Below, one piece after another: positions 1 to 9,322 of a stretch of 64,000 nucleotides of DNA. Below the pieces are notes generated by a model. It was given only the letters and a program-made list of their open reading frames with translations, did no database searches and was not told where the DNA came from. Origin of the DNA: Treponema bryantii NK4A124 (GTDB lineage Bacteria > Spirochaetota > Spirochaetia > Treponematales > Treponemataceae); NCBI RefSeq assembly GCF_000421345.1, contig NZ_ATWV01000003.1, forward strand, positions 248,001-312,000, read 5' to 3'. Both the position numbers and the translations under genes were made by a program. Every line of letters starts with the position of its first letter. Position 1 is the stretch's first letter.

Positions 1-1932
1 CTCAATCATATCTTTTACAAGGTCACCTAATCCCTGTGGTCTGAATACGTAATAAATATCTCCAGAAGTACTGTCGGCAACATAGGATAATTCATCTCCA
101 AGAGCTCCCTGATCAAGCTGAATTACAGAGAAAGCAATGGAGTTATTGTTCATATAGCAGGAAAGCTCTGCAAGATTGTATTTTTCAAAAGACAAAGAGT
201 TACCAGAACCTGCAGTAATTAAAACAATACCGCGTTTTTTTGCCGCGTTGATGAGGTCATTGGCAGCAAGACGAATTGCAAGATCACAGGCCGCAGATGA
301 AGTGGTTTTAGTTTTAAGTGCTGCAAGACTAAAATCCCCCAGCGCATCAGGCTTACCAACATACTCCACCGCAGGGATAGCACCTGCCGACACTATTCTA
401 AGTATACCGCGCCCCTTCATAGAAGCCGCAACTTCCTTTACACTGCTTTCAATTTCCGCACCATGAAGCGCTGTATTTACAGAACGGTCAATGATTATGG
501 TAATATCGGCATCGGTATTATTCGAGGCGGCTCCCAGCATCTTTAATTTAGATACAGGCCGCATGTTTTCTGTAAGGTAAAAGTTTTCTTCCTGAAGGCC
601 TACTACAGGCTGACGGTGGCGGTTTTCTACACGGAGCTCTACAGTAACATTCGGGAATTTGGAAGCATCAATCTGTTCAATCTGTACGAATAATCCGCCT
701 ACCAGCTCCTGAACCTTAGACATAACATAAACTTCATTAGCCGTGAAATCAGTTACAATAAGGTTTCCGTTCACATCCGGACCGGCTGCTGTTACCCGCG
801 CCGGAGCATTACCTGTCCTTACATATTCAAAAAGAGCACCAGACTCTGAATCTACCGAAACAACACGGTTAGAATCGCATACAATAAGGCTGCCGTTTTT
901 GTATTTAATTGATTCAGGCTTTTTAAATGTTCCGGGTTCTACCAGTTCACGGATAAAGTTTCCGGCCCTGTCAAATTCATAAATACACTGGCGCTGGTCA
1001 TCTGCAACAAAAACCTGTTCATCTGCAATGGCAATTCCTGTAGGTCCCTTAAGACCGGCAAAGTCTCCGCCAGGTCCGCCAAAAAAGAAAATGGCTTCCC
1101 CGTCTTTATCAAACACATCTATACGGCGGTTACCATAATCACTTACATAAATGCGTTCAAGATAATCCTGGGCAAGGTATAGAGGTCCTACAAGCTGGCC
1201 CTTTGCCCTTCCCTTTGAAGCAATATAACGCTCAAAATGTCCCTTTTCATCAAGCAGAGCCAGACGGTCTCCTGCATTTTCGCTTACAAGAAGCTTTCCG
1301 TCGTGGAGGCGCAGAATATCACTAGGGCGGTCAAAACCATTTAGCGGACCTTCAATGCGGTTTATTACTTTTCCATTCTGATTTAATAAAACAAGTTCAT
1401 TTGTATTGTAGGCTGCAACCCACATAGTTCCGTCATAATTAGGCTGAACGGAAACAGGGCCGCTGAAAATAAGGTTCCCCTGGAATTCTCCGGGAAAGGC
1501 ACCCGCCTCGGAAAAGCGCATAAGTTTATCTGTGGAGTCCCCCGTTACACGGCGCTCCCTTACAATTTCAATTTTATTTTCAAGCAAAAGACCGCCATAG
1601 CCGTTTTCACTTGCATTATTCCAGTAACTTAAAGCAGAGCCTTCAAGACCTGCCTTGTAATAGGCTTTTCCAAGCCAGTCCAGAATAAGGTTATCATCCG
1701 GCAGATATGCCAGGGCTTTTTCAAACTGAACTATTGCTTCGTTAAAGGCTCCCTTGTAGTAAGCCTGTACACCGCGCCTGAATTCTTCTGAAGCAAAACC
1801 TTCGTTACCGGTTCTTATTCTGTCTTCCGGAACACGAAGTCCCGCATCATCGGTCGTTACCTGACCATATAGAGCAGAAAGAGAAAAAAGAGCTGCAAAA
1901 AGTAAAATGGCACTTTTTTTCATCATTTTCAT
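1..1932 (-). CDS. Secreted TPR-NHL-VWA protein, 3' end cut by window
   Basis: I translated this by hand; the frame stays open from an ATG at 1932 to the window edge (644 codons, no stop). The protein starts with a signal peptide (charged start, hydrophobic stretch, then LYGQ). A TPR-like segment follows near residues 50-110 (an AFNEAIVQFEKAL helix pair). Next come several NHL-type beta-propeller repeats, about residues 150-410, with recurring G-x-I-x-V-x-D patterns. A von Willebrand A-like domain begins near residue 480 with DITIIIDRS, a partial MIDAS D-x-S. It starts 3 bases after the stop of the TPR gene upstream, so the two are probably cotranscribed. Two more in-frame ATGs follow at 1926 and 1923. 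It is likely periplasmic or surface-exposed and binds protein; no enzymatic role is visible. Confidence 0.8.
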   Translation of the reverse strand, partial: MKMMKKSAILLFAALFSLSALYGQVTTDDAGLRVPEDRIRTGNEGFASEEFRRGVQAYYKGAFNEAIVQFEKALAYLPDDNLILDWLGKAYYKAGLEGSALSYWNNASENGYGGLLLENKIEIVRERRVTGDSTDKLMRFSEAGAFPGEFQGNLIFSGPVSVQPNYDGTMWVAAYNTNELVLLNQNGKVINRIEGPLNGFDRPSDILRLHDGKLLVSENAGDRLALLDEKGHFERYIASKGRAKGQLVGPLYLAQDYLERIYVSDYGNRRIDVFDKDGEAIFFFGGPGGDFAGLKGPTGIAIADEQVFVADDQRQCIYEFDRAGNFIRELVEPGTFKKPESIKYKNGSLIVCDSNRVVSVDSESGALFEYVRTGNAPARVTAAGPDVNGNLIVTDFTANEVYVMSKVQELVGGLFVQIEQIDASKFPNVTVELRVENRHRQPVVGLQEENFYLTENMRPVSKLKMLGAASNNTDADITIIIDRSVNTALHGAEIESSVKEVAASMKGRGILRIVSAGAIPAVEYVGKPDALGDFSLAALKTKTTSSAACDLAIRLAANDLINAAKKRGIVLITAGSGNSLSFEKYNLAELSCYMNNNSIAFSVIQLDQGALGDELSYVADSTSGDIYYVFRPQGLGDLVKDMIE

Positions 1933-1935
1933 CGG

Positions 1936-2628
1936 CTAATGTCCTGCCTTAAGTCTTACGGATTTTATATGCTCTGCGATTTCCACATTCATGGTGTCTA
2001 TCTGTTCTGCCTGCTGCAGATATTGCAAAGCGTCTTTATATAGTCCAAGCTTATAGTAAACCCAGCCAAGAGAATCCAGGCAGGCTGCAGATTTTGGAGC
2101 TGATTTTACGGCCTGCTTACAAAGAGAAAGTGCACGGGTTAAATCCTTTTCCTGACAGGCCAGTACATATCCCAAGCCATTCAAAGAAGAAATATTTTCC
2201 GGGTCTTCTCTTAAAGACTGTTCATAGTAATTAAGACAACGCTCTGTATCATTCTGCTCCCAGGCAACAAAAGCAATTGCCGCATAAACAGAAGCAGTCA
2301 TATATCCTGTTTCCAGAAGCTTATTCAATTCAAAGTCTGCAAGGCGTTTACGTCCGGAAAGTGCATAAATTACTGCAAGTAAAAAGCGGCACTGAAGTAC
2401 ACGTTCAAAATTACCACCGGAGGTTACTACCTGTTCAAGGAATAAAAGGGCATCATCATAACGCTCAAGCTTAGTGTAGCAAAGCCCAAGATAATAAGAG
2501 ACTTCTATTTTGTCTGCAGGTGAATCAGTTGGAAGCCCAAGAAAAAAAGCCAGAGCCTTCTTATATTGTTTCTGAGAATAAAGGTTCTTACCTTCATCTA
2601 AAATTGTGTTATTCTGCAATTTCCCCAC
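1936..2628 (-). CDS. TPR-repeat protein
   Basis: This 230-residue protein is made almost wholly of tetratricopeptide repeats. The first unit is near residues 8-30, and later units carry the typical A-x-x-x-L-G and Y-x-x-A-L patterns (for example LDSLGWVYYKLGLYKDALQYL near 190-210). There is no signal peptide, so it is probably a cytoplasmic scaffold. The start is GTG. A TATAAT lies at 2635-2640 on the minus strand, only 6 bases from that GTG, so the message may be leaderless, although AAAAGG directly before the start could also act as a weak ribosome site. Its stop is followed after 3 bases by the TPR-NHL-VWA gene. The partner is unknown. Confidence 0.75.
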   Translation of the reverse strand: MGKLQNNTILDEGKNLYSQKQYKKALAFFLGLPTDSPADKIEVSYYLGLCYTKLERYDDALLFLEQVVTSGGNFERVLQCRFLLAVIYALSGRKRLADFELNKLLETGYMTASVYAAIAFVAWEQNDTERCLNYYEQSLREDPENISSLNGLGYVLACQEKDLTRALSLCKQAVKSAPKSAACLDSLGWVYYKLGLYKDALQYLQQAEQIDTMNVEIAEHIKSVRLKAGH

Positions 2629-2651
2629 CCTTTTATTATATCTATACTATA

Positions 2652-3416
2652 TTACAACTTAAATTGCATACCGTCCACTATTTCTGCTGCAAGAGGTTCT
2701 GCATATACCCTGGAAATGGCAATATAGCCCTGCTTTACTACCCAGGCATCACTTGTTTCATCCGGTCTTGGAAGAGCGCCTCCCGGAACAAAATGCGATT
2801 CTGTAGTGCCTTTATTTTTTACAATTTTAAGTTTATCACCATAATCCCTTATACAAAGAGACTGACAGTATTTTATACCAAGATATGAATCTCTTGAGGC
2901 ACCATTCACATTTACGAAAATACGGGGAACCTCAGTGCTTGCCATGGCAATCAGTTCTTTTAGATTTTTAGCAGCAAAGTCTGCAAGTGCTTCGTATTTC
3001 ATTTTTGCCCGGCATTCCGGTGTCCATTCTTCCGGATCTACACTTAGAGCAATTCCAGGAACTCCATCAAGCACTGCCTGACGGGCCGCGCCACAGGTAC
3101 CAGAATAAATAATATCTGTACCCATATTTGCACCTTCATTAATGCCTGATATAACTACATCAATTTTTACATTAAAAAGGTCGCTTTTAAGTCCTATACA
3201 TACACAATCAGAAGGATATCCGGCACAAGCCCAGCGGTTTTTGCTGTCCTCATTCAGAATATTGGTGTTGTACATTGTAATATGATGTGAGACGGCAGAT
3301 CGGTTGGAAGATGGGGCTACCATATAAAGGGCGTGTCCATCTTTTTCCAGCCTGTCTGCAAGAATATTTATTCCCTTTGCATTTATTCCGTCGTCATTTG
3401 TAAGCAGAATATTCAT
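2652..3416 (-). CDS. surE: 5'/3'-nucleotidase SurE
   Basis: SurE is a metal-dependent phosphatase that removes phosphate from nucleoside 5'- and 3'-monophosphates. The 254-residue length is normal for the family. The N-terminus MNILLTNDDGI is the family hallmark, with the metal-binding DD at residues 8-9. SSNRSAVSHHITM (near 36) and ISGINEGANMGTDIIYSGT (near 90-108), which carries the metal-binding Asn, are also intact. A GGAG ribosome site lies 6 bases before the ATG. It starts 12 bases after the GHMP kinase stop and precedes the TPR gene, so it sits in a minus-strand operon. Confidence 0.95.
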   Translation of the reverse strand: MNILLTNDDGINAKGINILADRLEKDGHALYMVAPSSNRSAVSHHITMYNTNILNEDSKNRWACAGYPSDCVCIGLKSDLFNVKIDVVISGINEGANMGTDIIYSGTCGAARQAVLDGVPGIALSVDPEEWTPECRAKMKYEALADFAAKNLKELIAMASTEVPRIFVNVNGASRDSYLGIKYCQSLCIRDYGDKLKIVKNKGTTESHFVPGGALPRPDETSDAWVVKQGYIAISRVYAEPLAAEIVDGMQFKL

Positions 3417-3428
3417 AAGGGCTCCAGT

Positions 3429-4610
3429 CTAATCCTTTACTAAAGAAGCACCATCTGCAGGCTCAACTTCGTATACATCCGGATGGAAGCCGAAAATCTT
3501 TTCAAACTCTGCAATTTTAGCCTTAAAGTTTTCCATATCGCCTTCGCGCATAATTGCATAAAGACAGCGGCCAAAGCCTTTACCGGTAATTCTTCCGCAG
3601 GTAACAGGATTTCTTACAAAGTCCAGATTAGGCTCCAGTTCATTTACACGCTTCAAAATCCAGTCAATTTCCGGGCAGGAAATATTAAACATATCCCTCA
3701 TAGTCTCATGACTGTGATTTATCGAGCGGGCAAACTTAAAGAAGTCTCCTTTTTCAATACCTTCACGTGCATTAAGCAAATCATTATGCTCATAAAGCAC
3801 CGAAAGAAGCTTGCGTCTTGCATCTTCTCCAACCTCAGAAAGCTGTTCGTTGATATCAGTTACATCGTCTATATAACGCCAGCCGCCATAAACATTAGGC
3901 TTTCTTTCCCTCATATCACCCATGATAAGTGCATACTGAGGTTCATGCAGGCTTTCTTCGTTCCATACCTCTACACGGGGAACCTTTGTATCAACCAGAA
4001 GAATCTTTTTATCTTCAAAATTAAAAGGAATGTAATCCCAGGTGTTTTTAAAGTGGTCTGTTATAAGAATATTATTCTTTTTTGCAAAAAGAGCTGTAAA
4101 ATTATCTGCAATATAATTATTTGTCTGAAGGAAGCGTCTATTACCTCGCTCTATTACCTGCAGCAGCTCCATCTCTGAACAATTAAGGGTAAAAAGCTTT
4201 TTAATTGCCAGTGCACTTGCAGCCTTTGCGGCAGTGGTAATTCCAAAACCTGCCGAAGGAATGATTTCACTGTAAATCGTTATGTTCATTCCGCCCAGGG
4301 TAAAGCCTGCAGAAGTAAAGCCATATATAATAGCCTTTATTGCATTTGCCCAGCGGTCTTCTTTTTTAAGTTTTAATGATGTAATGCTTGCTTTTTTTCG
4401 TTCGTTAAGCTGATGGAAGTAGAATTTTACAGAAGTGTCATCTCTTTTTGATATTGCAACATAGACCGGCAGATTAACTGCCATAGACATTGTTTTATCT
4501 TTGAAAAACCAGGAATGCTCACCTATAAGATGAAACCGTCCCGGCGCTTTTGCCACTACATCGGGTTTATTTCCATATTCCAATTCGTGTGCATCATTTA
4601 CTGCCTTCAT
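3429..4610 (-). CDS. GHMP kinase, galactokinase-like, altered sugar-binding loop
   Basis: The 393-residue length and three motifs match the GalK branch of GHMP kinases, which phosphorylate small metabolites with ATP. The N-terminal signature reads APGRFHLIGEHSWFF near residues 22-36, where galactokinases have GR-x-N-L-IGEH-T-DY. The Asp that contacts galactose is therefore missing. The phosphate-binding loop is divergent (IPSAGFGITTAAKAAS near 116-131). An Asp in IADNF (near 168) is in the place of the catalytic Asp, and the C-terminal CGRITGKGFGRC (near 338-349) matches GalK motif 3. A GGGAGG ribosome site precedes the ATG. It leads the minus-strand run with surE. I would not assign galactose as substrate. 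Confidence 0.75.
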   Translation of the reverse strand: MKAVNDAHELEYGNKPDVVAKAPGRFHLIGEHSWFFKDKTMSMAVNLPVYVAISKRDDTSVKFYFHQLNERKKASITSLKLKKEDRWANAIKAIIYGFTSAGFTLGGMNITIYSEIIPSAGFGITTAAKAASALAIKKLFTLNCSEMELLQVIERGNRRFLQTNNYIADNFTALFAKKNNILITDHFKNTWDYIPFNFEDKKILLVDTKVPRVEVWNEESLHEPQYALIMGDMRERKPNVYGGWRYIDDVTDINEQLSEVGEDARRKLLSVLYEHNDLLNAREGIEKGDFFKFARSINHSHETMRDMFNISCPEIDWILKRVNELEPNLDFVRNPVTCGRITGKGFGRCLYAIMREGDMENFKAKIAEFEKIFGFHPDVYEVEPADGASLVKD

Positions 4611-4648
4611 TTATTGGACCCTCCCTTTATTAATTACCCTATTTTACC

Positions 4649-4678
4649 TTGAAATTTTTCAATGTATATTGTTAAAAT
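4649..4678 (+). promoter_or_regulatory. Putative promoter of lnt
   Basis: TTGAAA (4649-4654), an 18-base spacer and TAAAAT (4673-4678). The -10 ends 9 bases before the lnt ATG and no Shine-Dalgarno site is visible, so transcription would start almost at the start codon. Confidence 0.45.
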
Positions 4679-4687
4679 AATAATATA

Positions 4688-6553
4688 ATGGAATTGATTT
4701 TACAAGTTATTTTTTCTTCGGTTTTCTCAGGTTTTATGCTTTCGGCTGCAATTCCAAATGAATTCTATCTTTTCGGCTGTCCCGGCTATACTCTGGCAGC
4801 CTTTATTCCTTTATATATCATTTTCAATAAGATTAAGGATTTTAAAACTGCTTTTATAGCCTTTTTTATCCAGACCCTTACCACCCACCTGATTTCAAGC
4901 TTCTGGCTGGCTTATTTTAAGGATTTTGCAGTTTTTACCCTGGGAGCATCCGCTATAGGTACTGCCTGCATAGGTGGAGCCTTCGGACTTTTCTTTTTTA
5001 TCCCGTATTACACTTCAGAATGTCAGAATAAGCTTAATGAATATTATGCAGGCATTAACTTTTTATCCCTTAAAACCATAAGACGTTCTCCAGTCTTCCG
5101 TATTCTTTACTTTGCGGTAATCTATACTCTTTATGAATGGGTAAAATCAGCCGGATTTCTTGGTTACCCATGGGGAACAGTTTCTTCTGCAATGTTCCGC
5201 TGGCCTTTATTAATGCAGACAGCATCCATAACAGGCACCTACGGCATAACCTTTATGATTATTATGTTTAACGCCCTTGCCGCAGAAGGTCTTATTCAAT
5301 ACTTTGGAAATTACAAACTGCAGAAAAGCAGAACAGAAGATACAATACAATGTGCAAAGTTATTTGCCGGACTTCTTTTACTCATGCTTATTCACGGTTT
5401 ATATCAATATGATAAGCCCCGCAAACCGGTTAAAGAACTTACAACCATTACAGTTCAGCAGAACAGTAACCCCTGGAACGAAGAATCTGATAAAAACTCT
5501 ATCCTGAAGTCTCAAAGACTTACAAAAGAAAAAATAGATGAACTGGAAATGGCAGGCCAGAAAGCAAATCTTGTAGTATGGAGCGAAGGCTGTCTTCAGC
5601 GGGCTTTCCCGAATTCAGAAGGCTTTTATTCATTCTATCCCTCTGAAAAATCACTTGCAGAATTTGTAAGGGAAATTAAAGTTCCCTGCATTTTCGGCGG
5701 TTCTGTCGTAAGAAAGGGAAAAACAAAAGAATACTTTAATACTTCAATTCTCTATGATGCTGACGGATATTACCGCGGCTATTATGCAAAAAATCATCTT
5801 GTCCCTTTTGCAGAAGCCCTGCCTTTTATGGAAATACCTCCTGTTCATGCATTTATGGAAAAGATTGTAGGTATTTCTGCCGGCTGGTGTCCCGGTGATC
5901 AGTATGTTTATTTTGATGTTCCATGCAGAATAACAGAAAACTATCGTCTTCCGGCCGTAAAGGATATAGACCTTACAAAAGACTATTACGAACAGAAAAA
6001 AGAGGATGGAAAACCATATACAGTACGCATTTCCACTCCAATCTGCTTTGATGATGCCTTTACTGACATTATGAGGCCTCTCTTTCTGAACGGAAGTGAA
6101 CTTTTTATAAATATCACAGACGATTCCTGGTCTCTTAAAAAATCGAGCGAGATACAGCATTTTGTAATAGCCTCTTACCGGGCAATAGAATACCGCACTA
6201 CCCTGGTACGTTCTGCTAATGCAGGTTACTCTGTAGTTGTAGATCCTGCCGGAAAAGTAATTGCAGACCTTCCTTTATTCGAAGAAGCAGCCCTTGCAAG
6301 TAATATTCCGGTATTTAAGAGAGAAATGACAACCTATGCCCGCTTCGGAAACTGGCTTCCATATCTCTGCCTCATTATTTTTGCAGCTTGTGCAGTATGG
6401 TCTTATTTTACATTTATCCCTTATGATTATATTCCGAGTGAACGTAAGCTTAAAAAATCAAAAAAAGAAGACAAAAAAAATAAAAAGAATTCTAAAAACA
6501 AAAAAATAGTCAAGAGCACAAGCTCAAAAAACGCTGATAAGCACAAAAAATAA
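4688..6553 (+). CDS. lnt: Apolipoprotein N-acyltransferase Lnt
   Basis: Lnt moves an acyl chain from phospholipid to the N-terminal cysteine of lipoproteins in the inner membrane. The first ~240 residues hold the hydrophobic helices, including FLGYPWGTV (158-164). The periplasmic nitrilase-type domain follows, with candidate triad Glu300 (VVWSEG), Lys368 (YYAKNHLVPFAEALPF) and Cys453 (TPICFDDAF). A further helix lies near 555-575. At 621 residues it is long for the family because of a lysine-rich tail (about 580-621). WSEG replaces the usual WPE. No ribosome site is visible; the start is the ATG directly after a promoter-like -10. The many lipoproteins in this window would be its substrates. 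Confidence 0.9.
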   Translation: MELILQVIFSSVFSGFMLSAAIPNEFYLFGCPGYTLAAFIPLYIIFNKIKDFKTAFIAFFIQTLTTHLISSFWLAYFKDFAVFTLGASAIGTACIGGAFGLFFFIPYYTSECQNKLNEYYAGINFLSLKTIRRSPVFRILYFAVIYTLYEWVKSAGFLGYPWGTVSSAMFRWPLLMQTASITGTYGITFMIIMFNALAAEGLIQYFGNYKLQKSRTEDTIQCAKLFAGLLLLMLIHGLYQYDKPRKPVKELTTITVQQNSNPWNEESDKNSILKSQRLTKEKIDELEMAGQKANLVVWSEGCLQRAFPNSEGFYSFYPSEKSLAEFVREIKVPCIFGGSVVRKGKTKEYFNTSILYDADGYYRGYYAKNHLVPFAEALPFMEIPPVHAFMEKIVGISAGWCPGDQYVYFDVPCRITENYRLPAVKDIDLTKDYYEQKKEDGKPYTVRISTPICFDDAFTDIMRPLFLNGSELFINITDDSWSLKKSSEIQHFVIASYRAIEYRTTLVRSANAGYSVVVDPAGKVIADLPLFEEAALASNIPVFKREMTTYARFGNWLPYLCLIIFAACAVWSYFTFIPYDYIPSERKLKKSKKEDKKNKKNSKNKKIVKSTSSKNADKHKK

Positions 6554-6606
6554 TTTTGTCAAGAAAAAAAGTTTAAAATAAATTCGCAGAATTTCCTAAA
6601 ATTCAC

Positions 6607-6635
6607 TTGAGTATCCATATTTAGTGTACTATGAT
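6607..6635 (+). promoter_or_regulatory. nrdR promoter with NrdR-box-like site
   Basis: TTGAGT (6607-6612), a 17-base spacer and TATGAT (6630-6635). The spacer holds a 16-base site at 6612-6627 whose right half, ATTTAGTGT, equals that of the near-perfect NrdR box at 9342-9357; its left half is degenerate. This fits NrdR autorepression. A second promoter candidate lies upstream (TTGTCA 6556-6561, TAAATT 6579-6584). Confidence 0.55.
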
Positions 6636-6682
6636 GTAATTATCAGAACTAAAACGCTAGAAATAAAAAGTGAGAGGAAACA

Positions 6683-7153
6683 ATGCGCTGCCCCTACTGT
6701 GGTAACATTGAGGACAAAGTCCTTGAGTCAAGAACGATGGTAAACGGTGAAAGTATACGCAGAAGACGTGAATGTCTTTCCTGCGGCTATCGCTTTACCA
6801 GCTATGAACGTATTGACGAAAAACCCTTTATGGTTATCAAACGCGACGGACGCCGTCAGCCTTATGACCGCCTTAAGCTGGAAAAAGGTATTGAACGTGC
6901 TCTTGAAAAACGTCCTGTTGCAACCTCTATGGTAGAACAGCTATCCAATGACATTGAAGATCTCGCAATTAAAAAAGGTCGTGAAAACCGTGAAATTTCT
7001 ACGTCTGAGCTGGGAGAGTTAGTACTTGAAAAATTGTATGACATCGACAAGGTAGCATACATCCGTTTCGCTTCAGTCTACCGGCATTTCGAAAATCTCG
7101 ATGAATTCATTACAGAAGTAAAGAACATAGAAAAGAGGGGAAAATCAAAATGA
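6683..7153 (+). CDS. nrdR: Transcriptional repressor NrdR
   Basis: NrdR represses ribonucleotide reductase genes by binding paired NrdR boxes, sensing ATP and dATP. The 156-residue length is standard. The zinc ribbon is intact: Cys3, Cys6, Cys31 and Cys34. The RRRREC basic patch precedes the second Cys pair, and an ATP-cone follows (residues ~49-139, starting FMVIKRDGRRQPYDR). A GAGAGG ribosome site lies 5-10 bases before the ATG. Its last four bases overlap the nrdD start (ATGA), so translation is coupled. It lies directly upstream of the genes it should control, and matching boxes occur at 6612 and 9342. Confidence 0.97.
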   Translation: MRCPYCGNIEDKVLESRTMVNGESIRRRRECLSCGYRFTSYERIDEKPFMVIKRDGRRQPYDRLKLEKGIERALEKRPVATSMVEQLSNDIEDLAIKKGRENREISTSELGELVLEKLYDIDKVAYIRFASVYRHFENLDEFITEVKNIEKRGKSK

Positions 7154-9261
7154 GTGATCAATCAATCTTTCCAGAATGGAGAAGCTTCCTTGGAAACAGC
7201 TCCGATTCAGAAACGAAAGGCTTCCTTAAGTCTGTAGTAAAGCGCTCTGGTGAAATCGCTGAATACGACAGAAGCAAAATCGAAGCCGCAATCGGCAAGG
7301 CTATTGAAGCCGTAGAAAAACGCAAGGATCCGGACAGAGCCTCAAAGCTTACAGACATGGTAGAAGAAAAACTTCGTCTTCTTCTTGCCGGTAACCGCGC
7401 ACATTCTATCCCTGGTATCGAAGAGATTCAGGATAATGTCGAAAGCGTTCTCATCGAAAACAACGAAGTTGAAGTAGCAAAGGCTTACATCCTTTACCGT
7501 GCCCGCCACGAAGCAATGCGCGACGCAAAGAGTCTTATGATCGACATCAACAAGACTATGGACGGCTACCTTGCTCAGAGTGACTGGCGTGTAAACGAAA
7601 ACGCTAACGTAAACTTCTCTCTTGGTGGACTTATCCTCCATAACTCAGGAACAATTACAGCTAACTACTGGCTTAACAATATTTACTCAAAGGAAATTGC
7701 AGAAGCCCACAAAACAGCCGCATTCCATATCCACGACCTTTCTATGTTCTCAGGCTATTGTGCAGGCTGGTCTCTCCGCCAGTTAATTGCAGAAGGACTC
7801 GGTGGTGTTCCGGACAAAATCACCTCAACTCCGGCAACTCACCTTTCAACACTTGTAAACCAGATTGTAAACTTTTTGGGAATCATGCAGAACGAATGGG
7901 CAGGAGCTCAAGCTTTCTCATCATTCGATACATATCTTGCACCATTTATCCGTGCAGATCATCTTACAGAAAAACAGGTTCGCCAGTGCATCCAGAGCTA
8001 TATTTACGGTGTAAACACACCAAGCCGCTGGGGTTCACAGGCTCCGTTTACAAACATCACTTTAGACTGGGTATGTCCTGATGACCTTAAGAACAAAAAG
8101 GCTATCGTTGGCGGTAAGGAACAGGATTACACTTACGGCGACTGCCAGAAAGAAATGGATATGATTAACAAGGTATTCATTGAGCTCATGATTGAAGGTG
8201 ATGCTAACGGACGCGGATTTGCTTACCCTATCCCAACCTATAACATTACACGTGACTTTGACTGGAACTCAGAGAATGCTAAGCTGCTCTTTACAATGAC
8301 AGCTCAGTACGGAACTCCAAACTTCCAGAACTTTGTTAATTCAGATTTGAATCCTAGTGATGTACGCTCTATGTGTTGCCGTCTGCAGCTTGATAAGCGT
8401 GAACTTCGCCGCCGTGGTGGTGGTCTCTTTGGTGCAGACGAATTCACAGGTTCTATCGGTGTAGTAACAATCAACATGCCACAGATTGGTTACCTGGCTA
8501 AGAATGAAGAAGAATTCTACAAGCGCCTGGACTACCTTATGGAGCTTGCAAAGGAAAGTCTCTGTACAAAGCGTAAGGTTATTCAGAAGCTTTATGACGG
8601 CGGCTTGTTCCCATATACACGCCGATACCTCAAGACCCTTGTTAACCACTTCAACACAATCGGTCTTTGCGGTATGAACGAATGTTGTCTCAACTTCCTT
8701 GGAGTTGATATTACAGACCCTAAGGGCAAGGCTTTTGCAGAAAAGGTTTTACAGCATATGCGTGAGAAGATGCAGGACTTCCAGGAGGAAACAGGAGATC
8801 TCTTCAACCTCGAAGCAACTCCTGCAGAATCTACATCTTACCGCCTTGCCCGCCACGACAAGGAACAGTTCCCTGACATCATTACAAGTGGAACAAACGA
8901 GCCGTTCTATACTAACTCTTCACAGCTGCCTGTTGATTACACAGCTGATGTATTCGAAGCTCTCGACCATCAGGAAGCTCTGCAGACTAAGTATACCGGT
9001 GGAACAATGTTCCACATCTTTATGGGTGAAGCTCTTAAAGACTGGAAGAGCTGCGCAGACCTTGTACGCACAGTTGCAAGCAAGTATCGCATTCCTTTCT
9101 TTACTGTTTCACCAACCTACTCTATCTGTAAGGTTCACGGCTATCTCGTAGGACAGCAGTTCGAATGTCCTAAGTGTAAGGCCGAAAAAGAAAAGGCCCT
9201 TAAAGAAAAGCTTAAGGAGCTGGAAGCAGAAAGAGCAAAGGTTCTTGCAGAAAAGAACTAA
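7150..9261 (+). CDS. nrdD: Class III ribonucleotide reductase large subunit, no glycyl-radical domain
   Basis: This is the catalytic chain that reduces ribonucleoside triphosphates without oxygen. An ATP-cone lies at residues ~28-115 (VVKRSGEIAEYDR). The barrel motifs are present: HIHDL, CCRLQLDKRELRRRGGGLFG with the conserved Cys pair, TGSIGVVTINMPQIG and EPFYTNSSQLPVD. The C-terminal zinc site is Cys660, His663 (CKVHGY) and Cys673/Cys676 (CPKC). The chain then ends in a charged helix (KEKALKEKLKELEAERAKVL) at residue 703. The glycyl-radical loop that normally follows the zinc site is absent; it is encoded by the next gene at 9397. The intervening 135 bases hold a promoter and several stops, so this is not a simple frameshift. 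Confidence 0.95.
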   Translation: MSDQSIFPEWRSFLGNSSDSETKGFLKSVVKRSGEIAEYDRSKIEAAIGKAIEAVEKRKDPDRASKLTDMVEEKLRLLLAGNRAHSIPGIEEIQDNVESVLIENNEVEVAKAYILYRARHEAMRDAKSLMIDINKTMDGYLAQSDWRVNENANVNFSLGGLILHNSGTITANYWLNNIYSKEIAEAHKTAAFHIHDLSMFSGYCAGWSLRQLIAEGLGGVPDKITSTPATHLSTLVNQIVNFLGIMQNEWAGAQAFSSFDTYLAPFIRADHLTEKQVRQCIQSYIYGVNTPSRWGSQAPFTNITLDWVCPDDLKNKKAIVGGKEQDYTYGDCQKEMDMINKVFIELMIEGDANGRGFAYPIPTYNITRDFDWNSENAKLLFTMTAQYGTPNFQNFVNSDLNPSDVRSMCCRLQLDKRELRRRGGGLFGADEFTGSIGVVTINMPQIGYLAKNEEEFYKRLDYLMELAKESLCTKRKVIQKLYDGGLFPYTRRYLKTLVNHFNTIGLCGMNECCLNFLGVDITDPKGKAFAEKVLQHMREKMQDFQEETGDLFNLEATPAESTSYRLARHDKEQFPDIITSGTNEPFYTNSSQLPVDYTADVFEALDHQEALQTKYTGGTMFHIFMGEALKDWKSCADLVRTVASKYRIPFFTVSPTYSICKVHGYLVGQQFECPKCKAEKEKALKEKLKELEAERAKVLAEKN

Positions 9262-9322
9262 AAAAGTAAAGAGGCATTAAAGTTTTTGAGGCTCCCTGCC
9301 GAAAATTCTAGTGTCTAAAGCA

